Shown here one piece after another: positions 52,270 to 61,306 of a stretch of DNA of 64,000 bases (position 1 is its first letter; every line of letters starts with the position of its first letter). The stretch comes from CAKRPJ01 sp934376955 (GTDB lineage: Bacteria > Bacillota > Clostridia > Lachnospirales > Lachnospiraceae): assembly GCA_934376955.1 (NCBI GenBank), contig CAKRPJ010000010.1, positions 1 through 64,000 on the forward strand. The letters run 5' to 3'. Position numbers and translations under genes: made by a program. The notes under the pieces were generated by a model, which was given only the letters and a program-made list of their open reading frames with translations, was not told the DNA's origin and made no database searches.

Positions 52270-53250
52270 TCAGAAGGGCTTTTCAATATCGTATTCATTG
52301 ATCTTATTAAATATCTGCCGCGTACTGAGAGACAATTCCCGGGAGGCGGCACTGATATTCCAGTTTGTCTGTCGGAGTGCCCATTCCAGATACTCCTTTT
52401 CACTTCTCTTTTTAAAATCCTTCCATGAGAGCAGCTCATGTGCATTATAGGTAGAGACTGGATTAACACGCTTCAGATTATAAAGGATCGGAATCCCCTC
52501 TGTTGTGATCACATGGTCTCTTGAGAGCACAACCATACGTTCAAGAGTATTCTTAAGCTCTCTGACATTTCCGGGATAATCATAATTCATGAGGAAATCC
52601 CAGACCTTGTCTTCGATCTTGTCGATGCGGATCCCGTTTTCCTCCTGACATTTCTTAAGAAGAAACCAGATCATTCCCTCAAGATCCTCCTTGCGTTCCC
52701 TTAACGGAGGAATACGGATAACGATGGTGCTGATTCTGTAGAAAAAGTCTTCACGGAAGCTTCCGTTAATAACCTCCGTCGGAAGATCACGGCTGGTGGC
52801 GGTGATAAGGCGAAAGTCTAACACCTTGTGGTTATTTCCGCCGATACGCTCGATCTCCTTTGTCTCGATGGCACGAAGGAGCTTAACCTGAGTCGTCATA
52901 CTTACATCACCGATGGCATCCAGAAAGAGGGTACCATGGTCAGCAAGCTCAAACTTTCCGATCCTTCTGCGAATCGTATCGGAAAAGATACCGGGTTCCA
53001 CACCGAAAAGCTCCGGCTCCAATAGAGATTCTGTATAACCATTACAGTTTACTGCAACAAAGGGCTTGTCGGCACGATGACTTAAGTTATGTATATACTG
53101 GGCAGCGACATCTTTTCCGGTGCCGGACTCGCCGATCAGTAAAACATTTGCATTTGACACGGCAACACGTTTGCAGTCGTGGAGCGCTCTGGCAAATGTT
53201 GGAGATTTAGTTTCAAGGAAATACGTCGATAAAAAAGTATTGATGTCCAT
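52270..53250 (-). CDS. AAA+ sigma-54-activator-like regulator lacking GAFTGA
   Basis: This 326-residue transcription regulator has an AAA+ domain with Walker A GESGTGKD (40-47) and an arginine-finger region FREDFFYRIS. A C-terminal Fis-type helix-turn-helix follows (WNISAASRELSLSTRQIFNKI). There is no N-terminal sensor domain. Two key motifs are lost. GAFTGA, which contacts sigma-54, reads GIFSDT (87-92), and the Walker B acidic pair DE reads DA (111-112). The protein therefore probably does not drive sigma-54 open complexes, and may act like TyrR-type regulators on the main sigma. It is divergent from the glycine reductase genes, which it may control. The start at 53250 follows GGAAAGG. Confidence 0.88.
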   Translation of the reverse strand: MDINTFLSTYFLETKSPTFARALHDCKRVAVSNANVLLIGESGTGKDVAAQYIHNLSHRADKPFVAVNCNGYTESLLEPELFGVEPGIFSDTIRRRIGKFELADHGTLFLDAIGDVSMTTQVKLLRAIETKEIERIGGNNHKVLDFRLITATSRDLPTEVINGSFREDFFYRISTIVIRIPPLRERKEDLEGMIWFLLKKCQEENGIRIDKIEDKVWDFLMNYDYPGNVRELKNTLERMVVLSRDHVITTEGIPILYNLKRVNPVSTYNAHELLSWKDFKKRSEKEYLEWALRQTNWNISAASRELSLSTRQIFNKINEYDIEKPF

Positions 53251-53392
53251 ATAATAAGCCTTTCCATGTTGAGTTGTTTGAAAACATACTATCACTAATT
53301 TTAGTATATGGGAATTATTCTTCAAAGTCAAGAAATTAATTTCCGCATGTTAAAAAAATATTTAACAAAAAACTCGAAATATGCTTTTCTTT

Positions 53393-53425
53393 TTGCTTGA
53401 AGTGTGGTACATTCTATATATAGAA
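53393..53425 (+). promoter_or_regulatory. Possible grd promoter with a perfect palindrome
   Basis: TTGCTT (53393-53398) and TATATA (53415-53420) are 16 bases apart. The -10 lies inside a perfect 14-base palindrome, TTCTATATATAGAA (53412-53425), which may be an operator or a chance AT-rich match. No -24/-12 sigma-54 element was seen. Confidence 0.4.
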
Positions 53426-53506
53426 ATTATCAATACAGTTAATTTCTGAAATACAAAAATATTATGGTTGAAACAGGGTATCCTGTATCAATAAAGGGTG
53501 AGCAGA

Positions 53507-53890
53507 ATGTATAAGATCATTACCAACAATCAGCTGTGTCTGGTAAAATACGGTGACCAGATACCGGTGGAATTCCTGGAAGGAAAAAGTTATATGGATG
53601 TACTTTTGGCAGTCAGGGATCACATTCAGAAAGGCTGGAGGCTGGAAACGCATCCGATGACAGGAAGCTTAAAGCCCAATCAGACTCCTTACAAATCAAT
53701 TATGGTATCAAATCTTCCGGTTGACCGTGAAGAATTTTACCAGCAGGAGGTCACGATCGAAAACGGGATCACAGCATGTAAGAAGTTTCAGTCTATTCGG
53801 CAGACGCCGGACTGGCCGGAGCATCTTCGCGAAGACTTCCGGATCGTCGATCTTTCCTTGATCGAAGGAGCAATACAAAAAATCTTGTAG
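53507..53890 (+). CDS. grdX: GrdX family protein
   Basis: The 127-residue protein opens MYKIITNNQLC and has LEGKSYMDVLLAVRDHIQKGW and HPMTGSLKPNQTPYKS in its first half. It matches GrdX, a small protein of unknown function usually encoded at the head of glycine reductase operons. The ATG at 53507 follows AAAGGG with good spacing; an in-frame GTG at 53498 would abut that site. It lies 27 bases upstream of grdE. Confidence 0.85.
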   Translation: MYKIITNNQLCLVKYGDQIPVEFLEGKSYMDVLLAVRDHIQKGWRLETHPMTGSLKPNQTPYKSIMVSNLPVDREEFYQQEVTIENGITACKKFQSIRQTPDWPEHLREDFRIVDLSLIEGAIQKIL

Positions 53891-53917
53891 TTTTTAAGAA
53901 AGCGGGGGAAACTAAAA

Positions 53918-55198
53918 ATGAAACTCGAATTAGGAATCATTCCGATTAACGACATTCAGTTTGGAGCAGAATCCAAGGTGGAAAACGGGACCATCTATGT
54001 GAATGCCGACGAGTTGAGAGCCCTTATTCTTGAGGACGAGGACCTGAAATCCGTAGAGTTCGATATCGCAAGACCAGGCGAGAGCGTTCGTATCATGCCG
54101 GTCAAAGACGTTATTGAGCCTCGTGTAAAAGTTAGCGGTGAAGGTGCTATGTTCCCGGGAATCATCTCCAAGGTAGCTCCTGTCGGAAGCGGACGTACAA
54201 ACGTTCTTCGCGGCAGTGCAGTAGTTACAACTGGTAAGATCGTGGGCTTCCAGGAAGGCATTATCGACATGACAGGAGAGGGTGCTAAGTACACACCATT
54301 CTCCAAGCTCAACAACCTTGTTGTTGTTTGTGAGCCGGTAGACGGACTTGCTAAGCATGCACATGAGAAAGCAGTTCGTATGGCAGGTTTAAAGGCTGCT
54401 GACTATATTGGTAAGCTGGCTAAGGACATCGTAGCAGAGGAGATCGAAACTTACGAGACCGTTTCCGTTAAGGAAGGAATCGAGAAGTGGCCGAATCTTC
54501 CGAGAGTTGCTTACGTTCTTATGTTACAGAGCCAGGGCCTTATGCATGATACTTATGTATATGGTGTTGATGCAAAACAGTCCCTGTCCACTATCATCAT
54601 GCCGACAGAAATTATGGATGGTGCTATCATCAGCGGTAACTGCGTATCCGCTTGCGATAAGAATACAACTTACCATCACCTGAACAATCCGGTTATCAAA
54701 GAACTGTTTGCTCAGCATGGTAAGACCATCAACTTTGTTGGTGTTATTATCACTAACGAGAATGTATATCTGGCTGATAAGATGCGTTCTTCTGACTGGT
54801 CCGCAAAGCTTTGCGAGTGGCTCGGTGTAGACGGCGCAATCGTATCTCAGGAAGGTTTCGGTAACCCGGATACTGACCTGATCATGAACTGTAAGAAGAT
54901 TGAGGGCAAGGGCGTTAAGACAGTTATCATCACAGATGAGTACGCTGGCCGTGACGGACTTTCCCAGTCCTTAGCAGATGCTGATGCAGCAGCTAACGCT
55001 GTTGTAACCGGCGGTAATGCAAACATGGTGATCCATCTTCCGAAGTTGGACAAGGTAATCGGATATCCGGAAGTTGCGGATATCATCGCCGGCGGTTTTG
55101 ACGGAAGCTTACAGGCTGACGGATCTATCGTTGCCGAGCTTCAGGTTATCACAGGCGCTACCAACGAGATGGGCTTCAATCAGTTAAGCGCTAGATAA
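53918..55198 (+). CDS. grdE: Glycine reductase component B, GrdE proprotein
   Basis: GrdE is one of two subunits of the substrate-binding protein B, which forms a Schiff base with glycine. The 426-residue chain is expected to cut itself before an internal Cys to leave a pyruvoyl group. The matching site GNCVSACDK is present, with Cys242. Both halves look intact (IIPINDIQFGAESKVENG at the N-terminus, ITGATNEMGFNQLSAR at the end). GAAAGCGGGGG lies upstream. grdB follows 12 bases later. Confidence 0.95.
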   Translation: MKLELGIIPINDIQFGAESKVENGTIYVNADELRALILEDEDLKSVEFDIARPGESVRIMPVKDVIEPRVKVSGEGAMFPGIISKVAPVGSGRTNVLRGSAVVTTGKIVGFQEGIIDMTGEGAKYTPFSKLNNLVVVCEPVDGLAKHAHEKAVRMAGLKAADYIGKLAKDIVAEEIETYETVSVKEGIEKWPNLPRVAYVLMLQSQGLMHDTYVYGVDAKQSLSTIIMPTEIMDGAIISGNCVSACDKNTTYHHLNNPVIKELFAQHGKTINFVGVIITNENVYLADKMRSSDWSAKLCEWLGVDGAIVSQEGFGNPDTDLIMNCKKIEGKGVKTVIITDEYAGRDGLSQSLADADAAANAVVTGGNANMVIHLPKLDKVIGYPEVADIIAGGFDGSLQADGSIVAELQVITGATNEMGFNQLSAR

Positions 55199-55210
55199 TA
55201 GGAGGAAATG

Positions 55211-56521
55211 ATGTCAAAGTTAAGAGTTGTTCATTATATTAATCAGTTCTTCGCTAACATCGGTGGCGAGGAAAAAGCTGATTACCAGCCGGAACTCCGC
55301 GAAGGCGTAGTAGGTCCTGGACTTGCTTTTAACCAGAGCTTTGGCGAGGATGCAGAGATCGTTGCTACAGTTATCTGTGGTGACTCCTACTTCAACGAGA
55401 ACGTTGATACTGCAACTGCTACAGTTCTTGAAATGATCAAGAGCCAGAATCCGGATTTAGTAATCTGCGGACCGGCATTCAACGCTGGTCGTTACGGTGT
55501 AGCTTGCGGTACTGTAGCTGCAGCCGTTAAGAAAGAAGGCATCCCGGTAATCACCGGTATGTATAAAGAGAACCCGGGCGCTGACATGTACAAGAAGGAA
55601 GTATATGTTGTTTCTACAAAGAACAGCGCTGCCGGTATGAGAGATGCTGTTAAGAAGATGGCTCCGTTAGCATTAAAGGTAGCTAGAGGAGAGGAAGTTG
55701 GTGCATCTGCTGAGGAAGGTTACCTTCCGAACGGTGTCCGCAAGAACTTCTTCGACAAGAAGCGCGGTGCTGCAAGAGCTGTTGATATGCTGGTTAAGAA
55801 ATTAAGCGGCAAAGAGTTTGAGACAGAGTACGAAATGCCGAGCTTCGACCGTGTTGAGCCGGGTAAAGCAATCGTAGATATGTCCAAGGCTAGAATCGCA
55901 CTGGTTACCTCCGGTGGTATCGTACCGAAGGGCAACCCGGACCATATCGAGTCCTCCAGTGCTTCCAAGTATGGCCAGTATGATATCGAGGGAGTTACCG
56001 ACCTTACAGCTGAAACTTATGAGACAGCTCACGGCGGATATGACCCGGTATATGCTAACGAAGACGCTGACCGTGTTCTTCCGGTTGACGTTATCTCTGA
56101 ATTTATTAAGGAAGGAAAGATCGGCAGCCTTCACAAATATTTCTACACAACCGTAGGTAACGGTACTGCTGTAGCAAATGCGAAGCGCTTTGGCTCTGAG
56201 ATCGGACAGAAATTAGTTGACGATCATGTAGACGCTGTAATCCTGACCTCTACCTGAGGAACCTGTACTCGTTGCGGTGCAACGATGGTTAAGGCAATTG
56301 AGGCTTATGGTATTCCGGTTGTCCACATTGCAACTGTAGTTCCGATTTCCCAGACAGTAGGCGCAAACCGTATTGTTCCTGCTATCGCAATTCCGCATCC
56401 GTTAGGAAACCCCGCTCTTACTCATGAGGAAGAGAAGGAAATCAGAAGAAAGATTGTAAGTAAGGCACTGGAAGCTTTACAGACCCCGGTTGAGGATCAG
56501 ACTGTTTTTGAGTGGAAATAA
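55211..56521 (+). CDS. grdB: Glycine reductase component B selenoprotein, GrdB
   Basis: The selenoprotein attacks the glycine Schiff base on protein B and passes a carboxymethyl group to GrdA. The reading frame holds an in-frame TGA at 56255-56257 (codon 349 from this start) in the context STUGTCTRCGAT, the U-x2-C-x2-C site of GrdB. It then continues uninterrupted to 56521. Total length is 436 residues plus stop. The TGA is read as selenocysteine because the continued frame is conserved GrdB sequence and selC, selA and selB are nearby. A hairpin follows the TGA. The ATG at 55211 is better spaced from GGAGG than the one at 55208. Confidence 0.95.
56270..56284 (+). promoter_or_regulatory. SECIS-like hairpin in grdB
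   Basis: CGTTGC/GCAACG, a perfect six-pair stem with the loop GGT, starts 13 bases past the TGA. That position and the GGU loop fit a bacterial SECIS for SelB binding. Confidence 0.75.
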
Positions 56522-56534
56522 GGAGAAACATCTC

Positions 56535-57479
56535 ATGGATAAGATCTTTGACGTGATTGTCCTGGGTGCAGGCCCGGCAGGTTTAGCTGCCGGCCTGTAC
56601 TCCGGAAGATACCGCATGTCTACCCTCATTATTGAGAAGGCAAAAGACGGCGGCCAGATTGCTATTACAGATGAAATTGAAAACTATCCCGGACAGATCG
56701 TCGAGGGAGAGAGTGGCCCGTCTCTGATCGCTAGAATGACAGCTCAGGCTGAGAAATTCGGCGCAGAGAGAGCAAGTGATACAATCAACAAGGTTGAGAT
56801 CGATGGACCGATCAAGACTCTTTACGGAACAAAGGATACTTACAAGTGTAAGTGCCTTATCGTAGCAACAGGTGCTTTCCCGCGTCCGATCGGATGCAAA
56901 CGGGAAGGTGAGTTCATGGGTAAGGGAGTTTCCTTCTGTGCTACCTGTGATGCTAACTTCTTTGAAGACTTTGAAGTATATGTAGTTGGCGGCGGCGATT
57001 CTGCTGTTGAGGAAGCTATGTATTTGACAAAGTTTGCAAGAAAAGTTACAATTATCCATAGAAGAAATGAGCTTCGTGCTGCCAAGTCCATTCAGGAGAA
57101 GGCATTCAAGAACCCGAAACTTCATTTCATGTGGGATACGGTTGTTGAGGAGCTTCACGGCGATGGCCTCTTAAGCGGTATGACCGTTAAGAACGTTAAG
57201 ACCGGTGAGCTTACAAGAATCGACGCAGATCCGGATGACGGCATGTTTGGTCTGTTTGGCTTTATCGGATACAATCCGAGAAGCGAGCTTTTCCAGGGTA
57301 TGCTGGATATGGAGAACGGATATATTAAGACTGATGCAAATATGCACACCAACATTCCGGGTGTATTTGCTGCCGGCGATATCCGCGTAAAGAGCCTGCG
57401 TCAGGTTGTAACTGCTGCCGCTGATGGTGCAATTGCTGCACAGCAGGCAGAAAAGTACATTTCCGAGCATGAGGCATAA
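56535..57479 (+). CDS. trxB: Thioredoxin reductase
   Basis: The 314-residue flavoenzyme uses NAD(P)H to reduce thioredoxin. The FAD site is VLGAGPAGLAAGLYSGR at residues 8-24 and the redox pair is in CATCDANFF. The second dinucleotide motif is VVGGGDSAVEEA, with IIHRRNELRAAKS marking NADPH use. AAGGAGA precedes the ATG at 56535. It supplies electrons for glycine reductase through the thioredoxin encoded next. Confidence 0.94.
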   Translation: MDKIFDVIVLGAGPAGLAAGLYSGRYRMSTLIIEKAKDGGQIAITDEIENYPGQIVEGESGPSLIARMTAQAEKFGAERASDTINKVEIDGPIKTLYGTKDTYKCKCLIVATGAFPRPIGCKREGEFMGKGVSFCATCDANFFEDFEVYVVGGGDSAVEEAMYLTKFARKVTIIHRRNELRAAKSIQEKAFKNPKLHFMWDTVVEELHGDGLLSGMTVKNVKTGELTRIDADPDDGMFGLFGFIGYNPRSELFQGMLDMENGYIKTDANMHTNIPGVFAAGDIRVKSLRQVVTAAADGAIAAQQAEKYISEHEA

Positions 57480-57517
57480 TTCTTTTAAATAATATCTTTA
57501 GAAAGGGTGTCTTAGTT

Positions 57518-57838
57518 ATGGTAGAATTAACAAAGGAAAACTTTACAGCTGAAGTATTAGAAGCAGAGGGAACAGTTCTCGTAGATTTCTACGGCGACGG
57601 CTGTGTTCCGTGCCAGGCACTTATGCCGCACGTACATGCAATGGAAGATGTTTACGGAAAGCAGATCAAATTTACATCTCTCAACACCACAAAGGCTCGT
57701 CGTCTGGCTATCGGCCAGAAGATCCTCGGCCTTCCGGTTATCGCTCTTTATAAGAACGGCGAGAAGATCGCAGAGTGTGTAAAGGATGACGCCACCGTAG
57801 AAAACATTGAGGCAATGATCAAGTCTCATCTTGAATAA
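57518..57838 (+). CDS. trxA: Thioredoxin, glycine-reductase type
   Basis: The 106-residue thioredoxin has the active site GDGCVPCQAL, that is CVPC rather than the usual CGPC. This variant is familiar from thioredoxins of amino-acid-fermenting anaerobes that serve glycine reductase. The second half has the cis-Pro loop LGLPVIALYKNG. It sits between trxB and grdA, and probably regenerates the reduced GrdA and GrdB selenoproteins. Confidence 0.93.
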   Translation: MVELTKENFTAEVLEAEGTVLVDFYGDGCVPCQALMPHVHAMEDVYGKQIKFTSLNTTKARRLAIGQKILGLPVIALYKNGEKIAECVKDDATVENIEAMIKSHLE

Positions 57839-57900
57839 GGGCATATTGGACGATAAGTCCATTGCTATATATCTAAATAAAATAAGGAGGAAACGATGCT

Positions 57901-58374
57901 ATGGCTATTCTTGATGGCAAGAAAGTAATTATCATTGGAGACCGTGACGGTATCCCGGGACCAGCCATTGAAGCTTGTGCGAAGACAGCCGGAGCAGATG
58001 TAGTATACTCTTCTACTGAATGCTTTGTCTGAACATCCGCAGGTGCTATGGATCTGGAGAACCAGAAGAGAGTTAAAGATCTCGCAGAAAAATACGGCCC
58101 GGAGAACGTTGTTGTTCTTCTCGGTGCTGCAGAGGGTGAGGCTGCTGGCTTAGCAGCTGAGACTGTTACTGCAGGAGATCCGACTTTCGCAGGTCCATTA
58201 GCAGGAGTCCAGTTGGGACTGACTGTATATCACATTTGTGAGGATGAAATCAAAGCTGAAGTTGATCCTGGTGTTTACGACGAGCAGATCAGTATGATGG
58301 AGATGGTTATGGATGTTGATGATATTCATAACGAGATGTCTTCTGTCCGCGACGAGTTCTGTAAATACCTGTAA
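57901..58374 (+). CDS. grdA: Glycine reductase selenoprotein A, GrdA
   Basis: This small selenoprotein carries the carboxymethyl group from component B to component C. The 157-residue protein has an in-frame TGA at 58030-58032 as codon 44, in the signature ECFVUTSAGAMDLENQ, the known GrdA active-site layout (Cys41 and Sec44). It then reads on to DEFCKYL. A conventional gene finder would start at the downstream ATG (58048) and lose the active site. AAGGAGGAAACG precedes a start at 57901; the ATG at 57896 is out of frame. Confidence 0.96.
58035..58053 (+). promoter_or_regulatory. SECIS-like hairpin in grdA
   Basis: Just past the TGA, ATCCGC pairs with GC-TAT-GGAT, leaving a three-base bulge and the apical loop AGGT. 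The GGU in the loop is shared with the grdB hairpin. Confidence 0.65.
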
Positions 58375-58383
58375 CAAGGTGGA

Positions 58384-58412
58384 GGGGCGCTGTTCGCGGC
58401 GCCCCATTTTTT
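58384..58412 (+). terminator. Terminator-like hairpin between grdA and grdC
   Basis: GGGGCGC (58384-58390) pairs perfectly with GCGCCCC (58399-58405), followed by ATTTTTT. It is a strong intrinsic terminator inside the grd cluster and could lower grdC-grdD expression relative to grdA. Confidence 0.88.
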
Positions 58413-58433
58413 AAAATTTACGAGGTGTGTTTC

Positions 58434-59987
58434 ATGAACGGGTATCCAGTACTTAAAGGGGCCAGCTATACACTGGCAATTACACCGGATATGGTAATCC
58501 ATAACGGTACTACACAGACCACAGAAATGATCGTTAATCCGGAGTCCGAATATTTAAAGGAGCTCCCGAGCCATTTAAGAAGCTTTGAGGACGCTGTGTC
58601 CTACATTCCGAACCAGGTATATATCGGCAATGCGAAGCCGGCAGATCTTGCTGCAACCGCATTCCCGTTTTATGATAAAAAGTGGGAGAATGCATCCCGC
58701 GATGGTAAATATGGCCAGATCATGCCGGAGGATGAGTTCTACGGACTGATCCAGATCTGTGACGTATTTGAACTGGTAATGCTTGAAAAAGACTTTGCCG
58801 TTGCTGTAAAAGCGAAACTGACTGCACAGGATCTTTTAAAAGAGGATCAGCTTGCAGTTCTCGATAAAAACGACAGCTCAGAGGCTGATATCAAGGCCCT
58901 TGTAGAAGGCGAGCACGCTGAGCCGTTATACTATGATCACAAGCTCGTTGGCGCTGTTAAGCGTGCTCACGACGTTGACGTTAACCTTTCCGCACACGTT
59001 ATGCTTGAGAACCTTGTAACAAAGGCTTCCAATGTACTTTCTCTTATCGAGCTGGTTAAAAAGGCCGGCGTTAACCCGGATGAGGTTGACTACGTTATCG
59101 ACTGCTGTGAGGAAGCGTGTGGTGATATGAACCAGCGTGGCGGCGGAAACTTCGCTAAGGCTGCTGCTGAGATCGCAGGCTTTACCCATGCTACAGGCTC
59201 TGATGTACGTGGCTTCTGTGCAGGACCGGCTCACGCAATGTTACATGCAGCTGCTCTTGTAAAAGCCGGCACATTTAAGAACGTTGTTGTTACCGCCGGT
59301 GGTTGTACCGCAAAGCTTGGTATGAATGGTAAGGATCATGTTAAGAAGGGTCTGCCGATCCTTGAGGATGCTATCGCAGGCTTCTCCGTATTAATAAGTG
59401 CTGATGACGGTGTTAACCCGCAGATCCGCACAGATATCATCGGAAGACATACGATCGGAACCGGATCTGCTCCGCAGAACGTAATCGGCGCCCTCGTTGC
59501 TGATCCGCTTGAGCATGCTGGCCTTTTAATGACTGATATCGACAAATACTCTCCGGAAATGCAGAACCCGGATATCACAAAACCGGCCGGAGCAGGTGAT
59601 GTTCCGGAGGCTAACTACAAGATGATCGCTGCCCTTGCAGTTAAGAAGGGTCAGATTGCTCGTACAGACATTGCAAACTTCGTTAAAGATCACGGTATGA
59701 CAGGATGGGCTCCGACACAGGGTCATATTCCGTCTGGTGTTCCGTATATCGGACCGCTTCGTGAGGAAGTTCTTGCAGGAGAGACAAAGCGTGCTATGAT
59801 CATCGGTAAGGGAAGTCTGTTCCTTGGAAGAATGACAAACCTGTTTGATGGTGTTTCCTTTGTTGTTCAGGCTAATGACGGTTCTGCAAGCGCTGAGGCT
59901 GCCGGAAGCTTCGATGAAGGCAAGGTAAAGGCAATGATTGGACAGGCTATGCGTGAATTCGCAAACGGCCTTCTTGGTGAAGAATAA
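58434..59987 (+). CDS. grdC: Glycine reductase component C, beta subunit GrdC
   Basis: Component C turns carboxymethyl-selenocysteine on GrdA into acetyl phosphate. The 517-residue beta subunit has a thiolase/FabH-like fold, with IDCCEEACGDMNQRGGGNFA, a DVRGFCAGPAHAMLHAAAL active-site segment and VTAGGCTAKLGMNGKDH. It starts with NGYPVLKGASYTLAITPDM. The ATG at 58434 is eight bases after GAGG; the upstream GTG is less likely. grdD follows after 26 bases. Confidence 0.94.
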   Translation: MNGYPVLKGASYTLAITPDMVIHNGTTQTTEMIVNPESEYLKELPSHLRSFEDAVSYIPNQVYIGNAKPADLAATAFPFYDKKWENASRDGKYGQIMPEDEFYGLIQICDVFELVMLEKDFAVAVKAKLTAQDLLKEDQLAVLDKNDSSEADIKALVEGEHAEPLYYDHKLVGAVKRAHDVDVNLSAHVMLENLVTKASNVLSLIELVKKAGVNPDEVDYVIDCCEEACGDMNQRGGGNFAKAAAEIAGFTHATGSDVRGFCAGPAHAMLHAAALVKAGTFKNVVVTAGGCTAKLGMNGKDHVKKGLPILEDAIAGFSVLISADDGVNPQIRTDIIGRHTIGTGSAPQNVIGALVADPLEHAGLLMTDIDKYSPEMQNPDITKPAGAGDVPEANYKMIAALAVKKGQIARTDIANFVKDHGMTGWAPTQGHIPSGVPYIGPLREEVLAGETKRAMIIGKGSLFLGRMTNLFDGVSFVVQANDGSASAEAAGSFDEGKVKAMIGQAMREFANGLLGEE

Positions 59988-60013
59988 TCTGCAGCAGAAA
60001 GGACAGGTGCGTT

Positions 60014-61132
60014 ATGTCAGATAATAAAATCAAAACGCTCATTGCGGAAACCTTCCTGGAAGTAGCAGATGCCCTGGAAACAGGCCAGTATGGTAAGCAG
60101 CCGGTTATCGGTTTCGCTTCCGAAGGCAGTGAGCACGGTGAAGACAATATTACACGTGCAATGGATATTGCAGCACACAAGGGATTAAAAGCCCGTCTGA
60201 TCGAGGGCGAGGACATCCATAAAGAGATGGAAAAGCTTCTGGATTCCGGCGAGATTGATGCTGCTGTTACCATGCACTATCCATTCCCGATCGGTGTATC
60301 TACCGTTGGTAAGGTCATCACACCGGGTATCGGTAAACCGATGTACCTTGCAACAACTACAGGTACATCCGATACAGACCGCATTGCCGGTATGGTAAAG
60401 AACGCTATTTACGGTATCATCGCCGCTAAGGCTGATGGTATTGAGAACCCGACTGTCGGCATCGCTAACATTGACGGTGCAAGACAGACAGAAAAGGCCC
60501 TTGTTAAGTTAAAAGAGCAGGGCTATGATATTAACTTTGCTGAATCTGCACGTGCAGACGGCGGTATCGTTATGAGAGGTAATGACCTTCTTGCCGGAAC
60601 ACCGGATATCATGGTAATGGACTCCTTAACAGGTAACCTTATGATGAAGATCTTCTCCGCATATACAACTGGCGGCAGCTACGAGTCTCTCGGCTTTGGC
60701 TACGGCCCGGGAATCGGTGACGGCTATGATCGTCTGATCATGATCGTATCCCGTGCTTCCGGCGCTCCGGTCATTGCAGGTGCAATGGAGTTTGCTACCA
60801 ACCTTGTTAAGCACGATTGGAAGAAGATCGCAGCCGCTGAGTTTGAGAAGGCTAAAAAGGCCGGCTTCAACGAGATTATTGAAGAAGTCAAGAATGCAGG
60901 CAAGAAGGAAGCAGCTCCGGCTGCTGCCGTAACTGCACCGCCGAAGGAGATCTGTACTGCTCAGATCCCGGGTATTGAGGTTATGGATCTTGAGGATGCT
61001 GTTCAGACTCTTTGGAAAGCTGGAATCTATGCTGAGAGCGGTATGGGCTGTACCGGTCCGATCGTCTTAATGGCAGAGGATAAGAAAGAAAAAGCTTATG
61101 AGCTGTTAAAAGAAGCAGGATACGTAGGCTAA
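60014..61132 (+). CDS. grdD: Glycine reductase component C, alpha subunit GrdD
   Basis: The alpha subunit of component C is thought to hold the acetyl thioester on a cysteine before phosphorolysis to acetyl phosphate. The 372-residue protein has a PlsX-like fold in its first 290 residues (IGFASEGSEHGEDN, TTGTSDTDRIAGM, GFGYGPGIGDGYDR). An Ala-rich linker follows (KKEAAPAAAVTAPPKE), then a C-terminal piece with SGMGCTGPIVLMAEDK. Cys346 in GCTGP is the likely thioester residue. A stable terminator follows. Confidence 0.94.
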   Translation: MSDNKIKTLIAETFLEVADALETGQYGKQPVIGFASEGSEHGEDNITRAMDIAAHKGLKARLIEGEDIHKEMEKLLDSGEIDAAVTMHYPFPIGVSTVGKVITPGIGKPMYLATTTGTSDTDRIAGMVKNAIYGIIAAKADGIENPTVGIANIDGARQTEKALVKLKEQGYDINFAESARADGGIVMRGNDLLAGTPDIMVMDSLTGNLMMKIFSAYTTGGSYESLGFGYGPGIGDGYDRLIMIVSRASGAPVIAGAMEFATNLVKHDWKKIAAAEFEKAKKAGFNEIIEEVKNAGKKEAAPAAAVTAPPKEICTAQIPGIEVMDLEDAVQTLWKAGIYAESGMGCTGPIVLMAEDKKEKAYELLKEAGYVG

Positions 61133-61147
61133 TATAGGATTGACAAG

Positions 61148-61207
61148 ATCAGATGCACCGGCGGCTCCGCTGATGCGGGCTGCCGGTATATTCTGATTAT
61201 TCTTTTA
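61148..61207 (+). terminator. Terminator of the grd operon
   Basis: A multi-part stem pairs ATCAGA with TCTGAT, ACCGGCGG with CTGCCGGT and CCGC with GCGG around TGAT. TATTCTTTTAATTG follows. Confidence 0.78.
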
Positions 61208-61255
61208 ATTGATTTTACGTTCGGATTTTATTTACAAATTCGATGTGCAAATTGG

Positions 61256-61284
61256 TTGACATATCATTATCTATGTGGTATTAT
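61256..61284 (+). promoter_or_regulatory. Promoter of selC-selA-selB
   Basis: TTGACA (61256-61261), a 17-base spacer and TATTAT (61279-61284) lie 22 bases upstream of the tRNA, so the tRNA and the two genes probably form one transcript. Confidence 0.8.
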
Positions 61285-61306
61285 ACTTTTGTTTGCGAAT
61301 GAATTT

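Noticed and set aside
53393..53430. Sigma-54 promoter for grd
   Set aside because: TGG at 53405-53407 is not followed by the required GC at the -12 position; with the activator lacking GAFTGA, sigma-54 control is unlikely.
56255..56257. Premature stop in grdB
   Set aside because: The frame continues in conserved GrdB sequence after the TGA and the context is the known Sec site; the Sec machinery is adjacent.
58030..58032. grdA as a pseudogene starting at 58048
   Set aside because: The upstream codons with the TGA as Sec44 give a complete GrdA with a good ribosome site.
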